Origin: Rhizohabitans arisaemae
GTDB taxonomy: Bacteria > Actinomycetota > Actinomycetes > Streptosporangiales > Streptosporangiaceae
Assembly (NCBI RefSeq): GCF_025996515.1
Contig: NZ_BLRH01000021.1
Span: forward strand, 109,764-173,763
Length of the DNA: 64,000 bases
Direction: 5' to 3'
Shown: in pieces, positions 44,601 to 53,102 of the stretch
Position numbering within the stretch: position 1 is the stretch's first letter
Layout: each line of letters opens with the position of its first letter
Program-made: the position numbers and the translations under genes
Notes under the pieces: model-generated
What the model saw: only the letters and a program-made list of their open reading frames with translations
Told to the model about the DNA's origin: nothing
Database searches by the model: none

Positions 44601-45446
44601 TCAGCCGGCCAGGCGGCGGGCGACGGCGATGATGTGGGTGCCGCCGTCGACGGCGCCGGGGGCGCGGCAGGCCTCCAGCTCCCAGCGGACGAACGCCTCC
44701 ATCACCTCGGGGTCGGCCAGCAGCGCGGGGTCGAGGTCGGCGGACTCGGCCGACAGGAAGTTCGAGGCGGACACCGCGGCGATCTCGCAGCCCGCGGCGG
44801 TCAAGGCGTCCCTCAGCTCCGCCCAGGTGAAGAAGTGGGTGGTGAGTAGCTCGGTGCCGGCGTTGATTCCCACGATGTCGCCGCTGGTCACCGCGCTGTC
44901 GATGGCGGCGAGCTGCCCGGCGCCGGCGAGCCGCAGGATCGGGGCGAGCCCCGCGCGCAGGTAGCCGTGGCGTGAGGTCACGCTGACGATGACGACCCCG
45001 CCGGGCCTGGTCACCCGGACGATCTCGGCGAGCGCCTCGGGGACCCGGTCCAGGACACAGCTCAGCACACTCCCGACGCAGACCACCGCGTCGTAGGCGC
45101 CGGAGGGGAAGCGGGACAGGTCGACGATGTCGGCCTGGTGCCAGCCGGTGACCCGGTCGGTCAGCCCGGCCTCGGCGACCTTCTCGCGGTTGATGCCGAG
45201 CTGGACGTCGGACAGGTCGCAGACGGTGACCTGCGCCCCGGCCCGGGCCAGTTCGATGGTGAAGCGGCCGGGGCCCGCGCCGGCTTCGAGCACGGCGTCG
45301 CCGGGGCCGACGAACTCGGCGAGCATCGCCTTGTGGATGCGGTAGTTGATCTGGTTCTCCAGGGAGCTCTCCAGCCGGTCCCACTCGTTGGCGCCCCAGG
45401 TGTTGTAGAAGGACTTGGTGGTGGCGGAGTCGTAGGCGGCGGTCAT
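44601..45446 (-). CDS. SAM-dependent methyltransferase (class I) 3
   Basis: 281 aa. The N-terminus has SFYNTWGANEWDRLESSLEN. Motif I is AVLEAGAGPGRFTIELARAG, then VTVCDLSDVQLGINREKVAE and YDAVVCVGSVLSCVLDRVPE. ATG 45446 is preceded by AGGAGAC. Lies 35 bases after the FHA membrane protein gene. Substrate unknown. Confidence 0.9.
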   Translation of the reverse strand: MTAAYDSATTKSFYNTWGANEWDRLESSLENQINYRIHKAMLAEFVGPGDAVLEAGAGPGRFTIELARAGAQVTVCDLSDVQLGINREKVAEAGLTDRVTGWHQADIVDLSRFPSGAYDAVVCVGSVLSCVLDRVPEALAEIVRVTRPGGVVIVSVTSRHGYLRAGLAPILRLAGAGQLAAIDSAVTSGDIVGINAGTELLTTHFFTWAELRDALTAAGCEIAAVSASNFLSAESADLDPALLADPEVMEAFVRWELEACRAPGAVDGGTHIIAVARRLAG

Positions 45447-45481
45447 GGTCGTTGTCTCCTCAGGTCTGCCCGACGATGGTC

Positions 45482-47338
45482 TTAACGGCGGTTGAGCGCG
45501 TGGTAGACGAACTCCCGGCCGCCGACGCGGATGCGCGTGCCCGACTGCATGGCGAACGTCTCGTGCGGGGTGAGCCGGATCCAGCTGGTGCTGTCCTGTT
45601 CGCGAAGGAAGGTGCCGGTCGCGTGACCCCGGTCGGTGACCACGACGTCCCACTGGTCGAGCTCGACGTCGGCGTGGGCGTCGGCGACCGTGGGATCGCC
45701 CTCGGCGGTGATGAGGGCGCGGGCCTGCCCGCCGCGGACCTTGTGGTCGGCGTGCGGCGCCCGCCCGACCACGTAGTCGCCGTCGAGCACGTGGGCGGCC
45801 CCGTCGTCGGAGACCAGGTATCCGAGCACCGGCCTGGGGGCTTGGAAGGGTTCCCGGGTCAGCCCGTGCATCGCGGTCCCGCAGGAGCCGCAGTAGCGGG
45901 CGTCGGGTCGGTTGAAGTGCCCCTGCTGGCAGTTGACCCCCCAGATCAGCGGGGCGTTCGACGGGTTGTCGGAGGCGACCGACGTCGCGGAGGCGGCCGG
46001 GGGGAGCGCCGTCGCCGCGGCCTGCTCCGGCCCGGGGCCGCGGACGCCGTACCGGAGCAGGCCCCGGCGGGTGACGGGGATGAACTTCAGGCAGTACAGC
46101 CCCAGTCCGAGCACCACGCTCGTCGTCGCGAGGTAGATGATCAGGGTGGGCTGGCTGACCGTGAAGTCGTCCAGCAGCAGGCTGAGGACCCCGTAGGCGA
46201 GCAGTCCCTCCGGGACGGCCTGCAGGGGCAGGAACGCGACCGGCCAGTCCCGGTCCCGCCGCGACCGCTGCGCGAAGGTGTAGACCGGGTCCCAGATCGC
46301 GGCGCCGAGGACGACGAGGACCCCGAGCGAGACGAGCACCATGGTGTAGATCTCGCTGAGCGGGGCGAATCCGGCGGGGAGCAGCGGGGCCAGGCCGGCC
46401 GTCCACGCCGCGCCGGGCAGGATCGCCACCAGGAGCCTGGCGAGCAGCCGGCCGGCGTAGGAGGGCCGTGCGCCGCCGGTCCCCGCGGCCTCCTCCGCCA
46501 TGGCGGCGGGCTGAGCGGCGGGCCGCGGCGCGGGGACCGCGGGAGGCCGGGCGGCGGGTGCGGTGACCAGGGCGGGCAGTTCGAACGTCTGCGTCGCCGC
46601 GGGCGCCGTCACCGGGGGCGGCGGGGCGATGTACGGCTTGCGGGGGCGGCTCGGGGTCTGCAGGCGTGGCCGGGCCGGGGCGTTCCGCGCGGCGACGCCG
46701 TTCGGGTCCGCGGTCCCGCCCGTCATCGGCTCGGCCGCCATGGTGTGGGCGGTCATGGGTTGGGTGGTCGTGGCCGGGGCGACGGCGGGTTCCCGCATCA
46801 CGATCCTGGGTGTCGTCCTGCGGGCCGCGGTCCCGGCCATCGGGTCGTCGTTCGCGGCCGGGTTCGCGGGCTGCGGGGACGGGGTGAGCACGAAGCCGCC
46901 GCCGGGTACGGCGCCGCCGCGCAGGTCCAGGGCCGCCGGGGCCCGGCCGTCGTCGCCGCCCTCGGTGTAGCGGATCGACAGCGCCCCCGAGGTGTCCAGC
47001 ACCTCGTAGCGGAGCAGGGGGGTCTCCTCCGGGCCGAAGGCACGCAGGTCCGCGCCGGGGTCGTCCGCACTGACCTCGACGGCCCCGTGCAGGTAGAGCG
47101 CGGTGCGGTCGCCGGTCTCGACCAGGGCGGCGAAGGCGGCGATCGTGTCGGCTCTGGCGAACAGCTCGCCGAGCCGCTCGTCGAGGTCGTCCGGGGGCCC
47201 CGAGGGATGGTCGAAGAGGCCCATGAGGCCGGTGTCGCCGATGTCCTCGTCGCTCACCAGCAGCATGACCGCGGATGGGAAGCGGCCGACGACCCCTTCC
47301 CCCGGCTGGACGGACAGTTTGTACTCGTCGATTCTCAT
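45482..47338 (-). CDS. Membrane protein with zinc-ribbon and C-terminal FHA domain
   Basis: 618 aa. Order: N-terminal globular domain (residues ~1-125, unrecognised), Pro/Ala-rich linker (~130-300), a membrane domain of about three to four helices (~300-440; LLPAGFAPLSEIYTMVLVSL, then DWPVAFLPLQAVPEGLLAYG), a zinc-ribbon-like segment (CQQGHFNRPDARYCGSCG) and a FHA fold (~515-615; YVVGRAPHADHKVRGG, AHADVELDQWDVVVTDRG, GTFLRE). FHA domains bind phosphothreonine. The GR and His are present, but the usual Ser and Asn of the binding loops are not evident. Overlaps the small membrane protein gene by 4 bases. Possible effector of the kinase at 49492. Confidence 0.78.
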   Translation of the reverse strand: MRIDEYKLSVQPGEGVVGRFPSAVMLLVSDEDIGDTGLMGLFDHPSGPPDDLDERLGELFARADTIAAFAALVETGDRTALYLHGAVEVSADDPGADLRAFGPEETPLLRYEVLDTSGALSIRYTEGGDDGRAPAALDLRGGAVPGGGFVLTPSPQPANPAANDDPMAGTAARRTTPRIVMREPAVAPATTTQPMTAHTMAAEPMTGGTADPNGVAARNAPARPRLQTPSRPRKPYIAPPPPVTAPAATQTFELPALVTAPAARPPAVPAPRPAAQPAAMAEEAAGTGGARPSYAGRLLARLLVAILPGAAWTAGLAPLLPAGFAPLSEIYTMVLVSLGVLVVLGAAIWDPVYTFAQRSRRDRDWPVAFLPLQAVPEGLLAYGVLSLLLDDFTVSQPTLIIYLATTSVVLGLGLYCLKFIPVTRRGLLRYGVRGPGPEQAAATALPPAASATSVASDNPSNAPLIWGVNCQQGHFNRPDARYCGSCGTAMHGLTREPFQAPRPVLGYLVSDDGAAHVLDGDYVVGRAPHADHKVRGGQARALITAEGDPTVADAHADVELDQWDVVVTDRGHATGTFLREQDSTSWIRLTPHETFAMQSGTRIRVGGREFVYHALNRR

Positions 47339-47766
47339 ATCAGTCTCCCACCACGGAAGCGCCAGCGGATGAAGGGGACGCGCAGGGGGCCGTGCAGGCA
47401 GGCGAACACCACGAGCCAGGTGGTCGCGAAGTGGATGACGAAGGGGAGGACGCCGACGGGGAGGTCGACGACGTCCCGCATCACCACGTAGACCAGCCAG
47501 CCCTCGGGTACGCCTTGGAGCAGGATGAGGATGGCCGGCCAGTCCTTCTCCCAGCGGAACTGCTGGAGGAGGTGGTACAGCGGTTCCCAGAGCACGGTGC
47601 CGAGCACCGCGACGAGAACCAGGGCGATGAGGGTCGTCCGGTAGGACTGGGTCAGGGGGGCGAAGCCCGCCGGCAGCAGCGGGGTGATCAACAGGGTCCA
47701 GACCAGCCCGGCGGTGAAGAGCAGGAAGAGCCGGGACTGGATGCGGCCCGCCAGAGTAGGGGTCAC
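47335..47766 (-). CDS. Small membrane protein sharing the membrane domain of the FHA protein
   Basis: 143 aa with about four hydrophobic segments. TPLLPAGFAPLTQSYRTTLI, the following VLGTVLWEPLYHLLQQFR and the block DWPAILILLQGVPEGWLVYV align with the membrane domain of the next gene product. GTG 47766 overlaps the flavoprotein stop (GTGA) and its stop overlaps the FHA gene start (ATGA). Family unknown to me. The conserved PAGFAPL...DWP...LQ...PEG core suggests the two proteins dimerise or share a partner. Confidence 0.72.
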   Translation of the reverse strand: MTPTLAGRIQSRLFLLFTAGLVWTLLITPLLPAGFAPLTQSYRTTLIALVLVAVLGTVLWEPLYHLLQQFRWEKDWPAILILLQGVPEGWLVYVVMRDVVDLPVGVLPFVIHFATTWLVVFACLHGPLRVPFIRWRFRGGRLI

Positions 47767-49346
47767 GGCGTCACGTTCCTCATCCACTTCCACCATTGGG
47801 AGATCGATCGGATCGGGCCGATCCGGCGGCAGAAACCGAGCCGGGCCAGGTCGTCGCAGATCGTCAAGGCCGCGTACTGCAGCCCGAGCAGCGAATCGAC
47901 GGGCGCGTAGTAGGAGCCCTCCGTCGTCGCCCCGGCCGCGTACAGCCGGCTGTCCCCGTGGCGCGCCCCGGGCACCTCGAACGTGGGGGAGACCTGCAGC
48001 CGCCCGAGCCCGTTGCGCTCGGCACCGGTGTACTCCAGCAGGTCGGCCAGGACGCGGTGCTCCGTGATGTCGCCGACCAGACCGGTCGCGTCGATCACGA
48101 AGTTGACGTCGATCCGGCGGGTCCCGGTGGAGTCGCGCTCCCGGATGAAGGTGGCCAGGGTTCCGTCGGGGCCGGGGTCCACGTGGTCGATCTGCCCGGC
48201 CAGGGTTCGGTAGCAGCCGTCGGCCCGCGCCTTCCGGAGTTGCTTCTGCCAGCCTTTGCGGTACGGGGTCGTGGTGCCCTTGATGGTCTGCCACATCCGC
48301 AGCCGCTCTTCGTCGCCGAGCTTCTCCATCCGCACCTTGAGCTGCCCGCCCCAGCTGGCCTTGGGCCAGTTGAACCCCTGGTAGGCCCAGCCGTCCCCGC
48401 CCCGCCTGCGCATGAAGACGTGCGGGCCGTGGGAGGAGTCGACGTGGGTGCGCATCAGGTGCAGCACCTGGGTCTGCGCGCCGAGCCGCTCCCGGTCGTT
48501 GAACAGCCGGTGCAGGATCGCCGAGGCCGTGATGCCGCCGCCCCGCACCAGGACGGTGCCCGGCTGTTTCACCAGGTCGTCGTAGACGTGCTCGTGGGGC
48601 TCGTAGGCGTTGACGAAGCGGTAGCCGTCGTTGTACCGGCGGCGGTAGGCCTGCAGGTCGGGCAGGAACCGGACGCTGGGGTAGCCGACGGCCAGATGGA
48701 CGAAGCTACTCCGGTAGGCGATCCTGCGGGTGCTGCCCTCCTCCACCGTCAGGATGGAGAAGTAGCCGCCCTCGGCGCGGCGGCGCACCATCCGCGCCTG
48801 CCCCTTGGCGAGGGTCTGCCAGTAGCCGATCCGGTCGGCCTCCCGCGACATGCCCTGGAACACCTGGCCCGCGAGCGGGGTCCAGTAGTCGGTGAGGAGG
48901 TTCTCGGTGAGCACGTTCCAGATCGGTGCGATGAACCCCCGGACGGATCGGGCGCCGAAGGCCGCGCGGACCGCGTAGCTGGGAAAGCCCCAGATGTTGT
49001 CCGGGGTCGACGCGGAGTCGGAGCGGATCCGGTAGCCGGGGGGCAGCTGGCCGACGCCGGTCAGGTACTCGTAGTTCTCCCACGGGTAGTCCGAGGTGGT
49101 CAGGACCTTGATGTTCTCCAACGGGAAGCCCGAGATCCGCAGGAGGTCGACCATGACGAAGGACCCCATGCCCCCGCCGATGCTCACGAACGGGGCGTCC
49201 ACCACGGGGATGCCGGCGCGTGCCAGCTGCGCGTCGGTCCACACCGGCGAGGAGAGCAGCTCGGCCGAGAGATCGCCGGCGGCGTCGCCTTCGGGCATCG
49301 CGGATATTCGCCCGGCCGGTGATAGTTGATTGTTGACGGACGGCAA
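47763..49346 (-). CDS. FAD/NAD(P)-binding oxidoreductase-like protein, unknown function
   Basis: 527 aa. Two dinucleotide-binding motifs: VSIGGGMGSFVMVDLLRISG near the N-terminus and GTVLVRGGGITASAILHRLF in the middle, with NFVIDATGLVGDI and SRLYAAGATTEGSYYAPVDS near the end, an arrangement seen in flavoprotein monooxygenases/reductases. I recognise no named family. It leads an operon with the two membrane proteins (4-base overlaps) and is divergent from the kinase. ATG 49346 gives the N-terminus used; an ATG at 49298 is an alternative. Confidence 0.7.
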   Translation of the reverse strand: MPSVNNQLSPAGRISAMPEGDAAGDLSAELLSSPVWTDAQLARAGIPVVDAPFVSIGGGMGSFVMVDLLRISGFPLENIKVLTTSDYPWENYEYLTGVGQLPPGYRIRSDSASTPDNIWGFPSYAVRAAFGARSVRGFIAPIWNVLTENLLTDYWTPLAGQVFQGMSREADRIGYWQTLAKGQARMVRRRAEGGYFSILTVEEGSTRRIAYRSSFVHLAVGYPSVRFLPDLQAYRRRYNDGYRFVNAYEPHEHVYDDLVKQPGTVLVRGGGITASAILHRLFNDRERLGAQTQVLHLMRTHVDSSHGPHVFMRRRGGDGWAYQGFNWPKASWGGQLKVRMEKLGDEERLRMWQTIKGTTTPYRKGWQKQLRKARADGCYRTLAGQIDHVDPGPDGTLATFIRERDSTGTRRIDVNFVIDATGLVGDITEHRVLADLLEYTGAERNGLGRLQVSPTFEVPGARHGDSRLYAAGATTEGSYYAPVDSLLGLQYAALTICDDLARLGFCRRIGPIRSISQWWKWMRNVTP

Positions 49347-49476
49347 ATCGCCACCTCCGCGGATTCACACTCTTTCCGGTATTAGCGAGGCTGTCTGTGG
49401 CGCCAGTGTAAGCATGGAAATTGTGAATTGCATAGCCTTTGGATTTGGTAGCGTGTGATATAGGTGTGCACCCGAA

Positions 49477-49484
49477 AAGGAGGT
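49477..49484 (+). promoter_or_regulatory. Strong Shine-Dalgarno fixing a TTG start
   Basis: AAGGAGGT, nearly full complementarity to the 16S rRNA end, 7 bases before the TTG at 49492. No ATG or GTG is better placed, which decides the kinase start. The 145-base divergent gap (49347-49491) is AT-rich and must hold both promoters; I could not place them with confidence. Confidence 0.7.
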
Positions 49485-49491
49485 CGCCAAA

Positions 49492-50331
49492 TTGCCCTCG
49501 ACGGATGACGGCGTTTTCGCTCTTCCTGGATATCGCGTCAAAGGTGAACTGCATCGATCGATGGCGAGCATCGTCTACCTGGCAGAAGACCTGAGCTTGG
49601 GCAGGAGGGTGGCCGTAAAGGTGCTGCGCCCCGCGTATTCCCGGGACGAGATATTCCGGCGGCGTTTTCTACGTGAGTGGCGAACGACGGCCGGTCTTGA
49701 TCATCCTCATGTGATGCCGGTCTACGGTTTGGGGGAGAGTAATGGAATTCTCTATGCGATCATGCCGTATGTTCACGGCGGGGATTTGCGGGCTTTATTG
49801 GATTCGAACGGTCCTCTCGCGTTGGAGACCGCGGTGTCGATCGTGGTGCGGATCGGGGGCGCCCTGGACCATCTCCACGCCCGGGGCCTGGTCCACCGGG
49901 ACGTGAAGCCGGCCAACATCCTGGTCGACCCGCGCCCGGACGGGCACTGCTATCTGTGTGACTTCGGGATCGCCACGGGTGAGGTGACCGCCTCCGGGAC
50001 GGGTGCGGGCCCGTCCGGCCACTTCGTCGGATCGCTGGGCTACATGGCTCCGGAGCAGATCGCCGCGCAGACGGTCGACCGCCGTTCCGACGTCTACGCC
50101 CTCGGCTGCGTGCTCTACGCCTGTCTCACCGCGGTCGCCCCCTTCCAGGAACACGAGCCCTCCTTCGGTTCCGCGGGGCGAGCACGGAATCCTCCGCCTG
50201 CCGTGCTCCGCCCCGGGCTCCACCCCGCCGTGGATCGTCTCGTCGCCAAGGCGACGGCGGCGGATCCGCGAGCCCGCCACAGCAGCTGTGGCGAGCTCAC
50301 GGAGGAACTGCGCCGGATCCTCACTCCCTGA
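49492..50331 (+). CDS. Ser/Thr protein kinase (PknB-like, no transmembrane segment)
   Basis: 279 aa, essentially only a kinase domain. The glycine loop is degenerate (GYRVKGELHRSMASIVYLAE). VAVKVLRP has the ATP-binding Lys; HRDVKPANILV is the catalytic loop, LCDFGIATGE the DFG, and GSLGYMAPEQ the activation-loop end. Most actinobacterial PknB kinases have a juxtamembrane and TM part; this one stops after the kinase. It is the only plus-strand gene in a 22-kb minus-strand region and lies next to the FHA-containing operon, its likely target by position. Its end overlaps the convergent MFS gene by 11 bases. Confidence 0.9.
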   Translation: MPSTDDGVFALPGYRVKGELHRSMASIVYLAEDLSLGRRVAVKVLRPAYSRDEIFRRRFLREWRTTAGLDHPHVMPVYGLGESNGILYAIMPYVHGGDLRALLDSNGPLALETAVSIVVRIGGALDHLHARGLVHRDVKPANILVDPRPDGHCYLCDFGIATGEVTASGTGAGPSGHFVGSLGYMAPEQIAAQTVDRRSDVYALGCVLYACLTAVAPFQEHEPSFGSAGRARNPPPAVLRPGLHPAVDRLVAKATAADPRARHSSCGELTEELRRILTP

Positions 50332-51640
50332 CGTTGTCCACCCGGTCCTCCTTCCCGTCCCCCGTCCCCCCGTCGGGGGTCGCCGCCTCCGCCGACGCGT
50401 TGTGCCGGCGGAGCACCCCCGGCAGGGTCAGCGCGACGGCCACGGTGGCCAGGGTGCCCCCGGCCCCGGCGACGATGAGCGTGGTCGGCGCGGAGGTCGC
50501 GTCGAGGAAGAAGCCGCCGGCGATGTAGGAGACCGCGGCGGCCACCCCGATCGCCCCGTAGAGGTTGCCGAAGACCCGGCCGAGCATTCCCGCCGGGACG
50601 AGCCGCTGCAGCATGGTGTTGGTGGCCACGTCCATCGCGGCGATCCCGAAGCCGCGGATGAACTGGGTGGTGAAGGCCGCCGCGACGGCCCAGGCCAGAC
50701 CGGTGAGCAGGTTGCCGATGCTGCTCACCGCGAAACCGATGACGAGCAGCGTCACCAGGGAGACCCGGGTGCTGTAGCGGGCCGTCAGGGCGTAGCCGAC
50801 GAGCAGGCCGATGCCGACGGCGGAGAGGAGCAGGGCGGCCCCGGAGTCGCCCGCCGCGAAGTCCTCCTTGGCCAGGACCAGCAGGGCCACGTCGTCCACG
50901 CCGTTGAACGCGACGATGGCGCAGAAGCCCAAGGCGATGACCCGGACCACCTTGGCGGACCAGATGTATCCGAGGCCCGACTTGGCGTCCTGGAGAAGCG
51001 AGACCTTCTCGCCGCCCTCGGCCGGGACCGGGGGAATGGACTTGAGGGTGAACAGCAGGGCCCCGGCGATCAGGAAGGACGCGGCATCGACGAAGAGCAC
51101 GCCGCGGATGCCGATGAAGGGGAACAGCGCCGCGGCCACCAGCGGCCCGAGGGCCTCGGCGGCGTTGGTGCCGAACCCGAGCGTGGAGTTCGCCGTCTCC
51201 AGGTCCTTGTCGCGGACCAGGGCGGGGATCGCCGCGCGGGAGGCGGGCAGGAAGATCTGACCGCCGATCGCGCGCAGGCCGACGAGCACCAGCAGGAGGG
51301 GGAGGGGCGGGAGCGAGAACGCGATGAGCGCAATGATCACGCCCTGCCCGATCTCACAGAAGATCATCACCCGCTTCAGGTCGAAACGGTCGCTGATCGC
51401 ACCGGCGATCGGGCTGAGCAGGGAAGGGACGAAGTCCCCGACGAGCAACAACAAGGAGACCGCGATCGCCTGCCCCACCGTATTGGACACGTGCAGCATC
51501 AGCGCCACGAGGCTGAGTGCGTCACCGCCGACGGACAGGACCCGTGAGGACCACAGCGATCGGAAGCCCGGGTTTCCGAGCAGCACGCGAAACGCGGTCT
51601 CCCGCGGTTCGGTGTCCGTGCCTTCAGCAGAGGCTGACAT
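50321..51640 (-). CDS. MFS transporter (MefA/enterobactin-exporter-like)
   Basis: 439 aa, about 12 hydrophobic helices: LSLVALMLHVSNTVGQAIAV, DFVPSLLSPIAGAISDRFDL (motif A), KRVMIFCEIGQGVIIALIAF, LVGLRAIGGQIFLPASRAAI. The 12-helix type with this N-terminal pattern is typical of macrolide/siderophore efflux (MFS_3). Lies 54 bases after the MbtH gene; a probable product exporter. Confidence 0.9.
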   Translation of the reverse strand: MSASAEGTDTEPRETAFRVLLGNPGFRSLWSSRVLSVGGDALSLVALMLHVSNTVGQAIAVSLLLLVGDFVPSLLSPIAGAISDRFDLKRVMIFCEIGQGVIIALIAFSLPPLPLLLVLVGLRAIGGQIFLPASRAAIPALVRDKDLETANSTLGFGTNAAEALGPLVAAALFPFIGIRGVLFVDAASFLIAGALLFTLKSIPPVPAEGGEKVSLLQDAKSGLGYIWSAKVVRVIALGFCAIVAFNGVDDVALLVLAKEDFAAGDSGAALLLSAVGIGLLVGYALTARYSTRVSLVTLLVIGFAVSSIGNLLTGLAWAVAAAFTTQFIRGFGIAAMDVATNTMLQRLVPAGMLGRVFGNLYGAIGVAAAVSYIAGGFFLDATSAPTTLIVAGAGGTLATVAVALTLPGVLRRHNASAEAATPDGGTGDGKEDRVDNVRE

Positions 51641-51694
51641 GCTCTCGTCACTCCTTGGTCAGGGGGTTGCCGGCCGGGGGCGCGTCCTTCAAGG

Positions 51695-51916
51695 TCACTT
51701 AGCGGCGGCCCGCTCGGCCGATTCTTGGAAGCGGCGCAGGCTCAGGGGGCGCATGTCCGTCCAGTGCTCGTCGATCCAGCTGAGACATTCGCCTTTGGTT
51801 CCTTCCTTTCCTGCGTCATGCCATCCGGGTGGGTTTTCCCGGGCCTGCGGCCAGATCGAATACTGTTCTTCGTGGTTGACAACGACCTTACAGGGATCTT
51901 CGTTTTCGATAAGCAT
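51695..51916 (-). CDS. MbtH-family protein
   Basis: 73 aa. MbtH-like proteins bind and activate NRPS adenylation domains. Signature residues: EQYSIWPQ, PPGWHDAG, CLSWIDEHWTDMRPLSL. CCCGGAG precedes the ATG. It confirms that the adjacent NRPS genes form a functional cluster, and suggests that the A domain encoded at 56078 is MbtH-dependent. Confidence 0.96.
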   Translation of the reverse strand: MLIENEDPCKVVVNHEEQYSIWPQARENPPGWHDAGKEGTKGECLSWIDEHWTDMRPLSLRRFQESAERAAAK

Positions 51917-51944
51917 GGTGGCTCCGGGTTTGTCCGATCAGCTG

Positions 51945-53102
51945 CTATCTGTTGCTGATTGGTCCTTTATTGGCGAGCAGCGATACGTCGTTTGAGTTAT
52001 GATTCGCGGTGGCCAGATCCAGCGCTCCGTCGCCGTTGAGGTCGAGCGCCGCGATACCGCCCCGCGGATCCTTGCCGGTGATGGGGAATGTCGTTCCCTG
52101 GCTGAAATGCCCGTTTCCATCGCCGCGCAGCACGCTCACGTCGTTCGACGCGGAGTTTGCGGTCGCGAGATCGATGATCTCGTCCCCGTTCAAATCGGCC
52201 GCGACGATCGCCGCGGGCGCCTTCCCCAGGGTCGGATACTGCGAGGGATTGGCGAACGCGCCGTCGCCCTCACCCAGATAGACCCAGACGTCGTGGTCGT
52301 CGAAGCTGCCGCTCACCAGATCGAGGATCTTGTCCCCGTTGACGTCGACGGTGAGAAGCGCGGACGGGTCACCCCCGGTCGGCAGGCTGTCACCCGCCTT
52401 GAACCCGCCGCTGCCGTCCCCGAGCAGCAGCCCGATCTCGTCCGAGCCGAAGTTCGCCGTCAGCAGGTCCTGATCGCCGTCCTGGTCGATGTCGGCGGCG
52501 CTGATCCGGATCGGGTCGAACACCACCGGGAACTCGGTCGCCTTGCCCAGGCCGCCCTTCCCGTCGCCCAGCAGGACCGAGACGTTGTCGGTGTGGAAGT
52601 TGGTCGTCGCGACATCGGGGTTCATGTCCCCGTTCAGGTCCACCACGATGATCCGGTTGGGGTCCCCGCCCCCCGTCGGGTAGGCCTTGGGCGCGCCGAA
52701 CGCCCCCTTGCCGTCGCCGAGCAGGATCGACACCGAGTCCGGGCCGAAGTCGGAGGTGGCCACGTCCAGTTTGCCGTCACGGTTGAAGTCGCCCACCCCG
52801 AGGTCGGAGGGGATCATGCCCGCGTCGAACTTGGCGCGCTTGCCCGTCCCGCCGCTGCCGTCCGAAAGCATCACCGAGATGGCGTTGGCGCCGAAGTCGG
52901 CGGTGATGAGGTCGGCCCGGTTGTCGCCGTTGACGTCGGCGCTCACCAGCCCGGCCGGGCCCACTCCCGCGGCGATCGAGGTCGACGGGCCGAACTCGGT
53001 CTCGGGCGGCAGGGACGCGCAGGCCGTGAGGGTCAGCGTGACGGCCGCGCCGGCGACGAGCAGGCGCCTGGCTCCGCCGGTGGAGCCCACGGCGCGGATC
53101 AC
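51945..53102 (-). CDS. FG-GAP/VCBS repeat lipoprotein (seven-blade propeller)
   Basis: 385 aa. A lipobox LTAC (Cys ~28) after LLVAGAAVTLTLTACAS predicts a membrane-anchored extracellular lipoprotein. Seven repeats follow, each with a calcium-binding-like loop DxNGDxxxDL (VSADVNGDNRADLITAD, VVDLNGDMNPDVATTN, AADLNGDEIIDLATAN) about 48 residues apart, matching the seven blades of an integrin-like propeller. Its GTG overlaps the preceding stop (GTGA), so it belongs to the biosynthetic operon. Role in that context unknown: perhaps binding or presentation at the cell surface. Confidence 0.9.
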   Translation of the reverse strand: MIRAVGSTGGARRLLVAGAAVTLTLTACASLPPETEFGPSTSIAAGVGPAGLVSADVNGDNRADLITADFGANAISVMLSDGSGGTGKRAKFDAGMIPSDLGVGDFNRDGKLDVATSDFGPDSVSILLGDGKGAFGAPKAYPTGGGDPNRIIVVDLNGDMNPDVATTNFHTDNVSVLLGDGKGGLGKATEFPVVFDPIRISAADIDQDGDQDLLTANFGSDEIGLLLGDGSGGFKAGDSLPTGGDPSALLTVDVNGDKILDLVSGSFDDHDVWVYLGEGDGAFANPSQYPTLGKAPAAIVAADLNGDEIIDLATANSASNDVSVLRGDGNGHFSQGTTFPITGKDPRGGIAALDLNGDGALDLATANHNSNDVSLLANKGPISNR

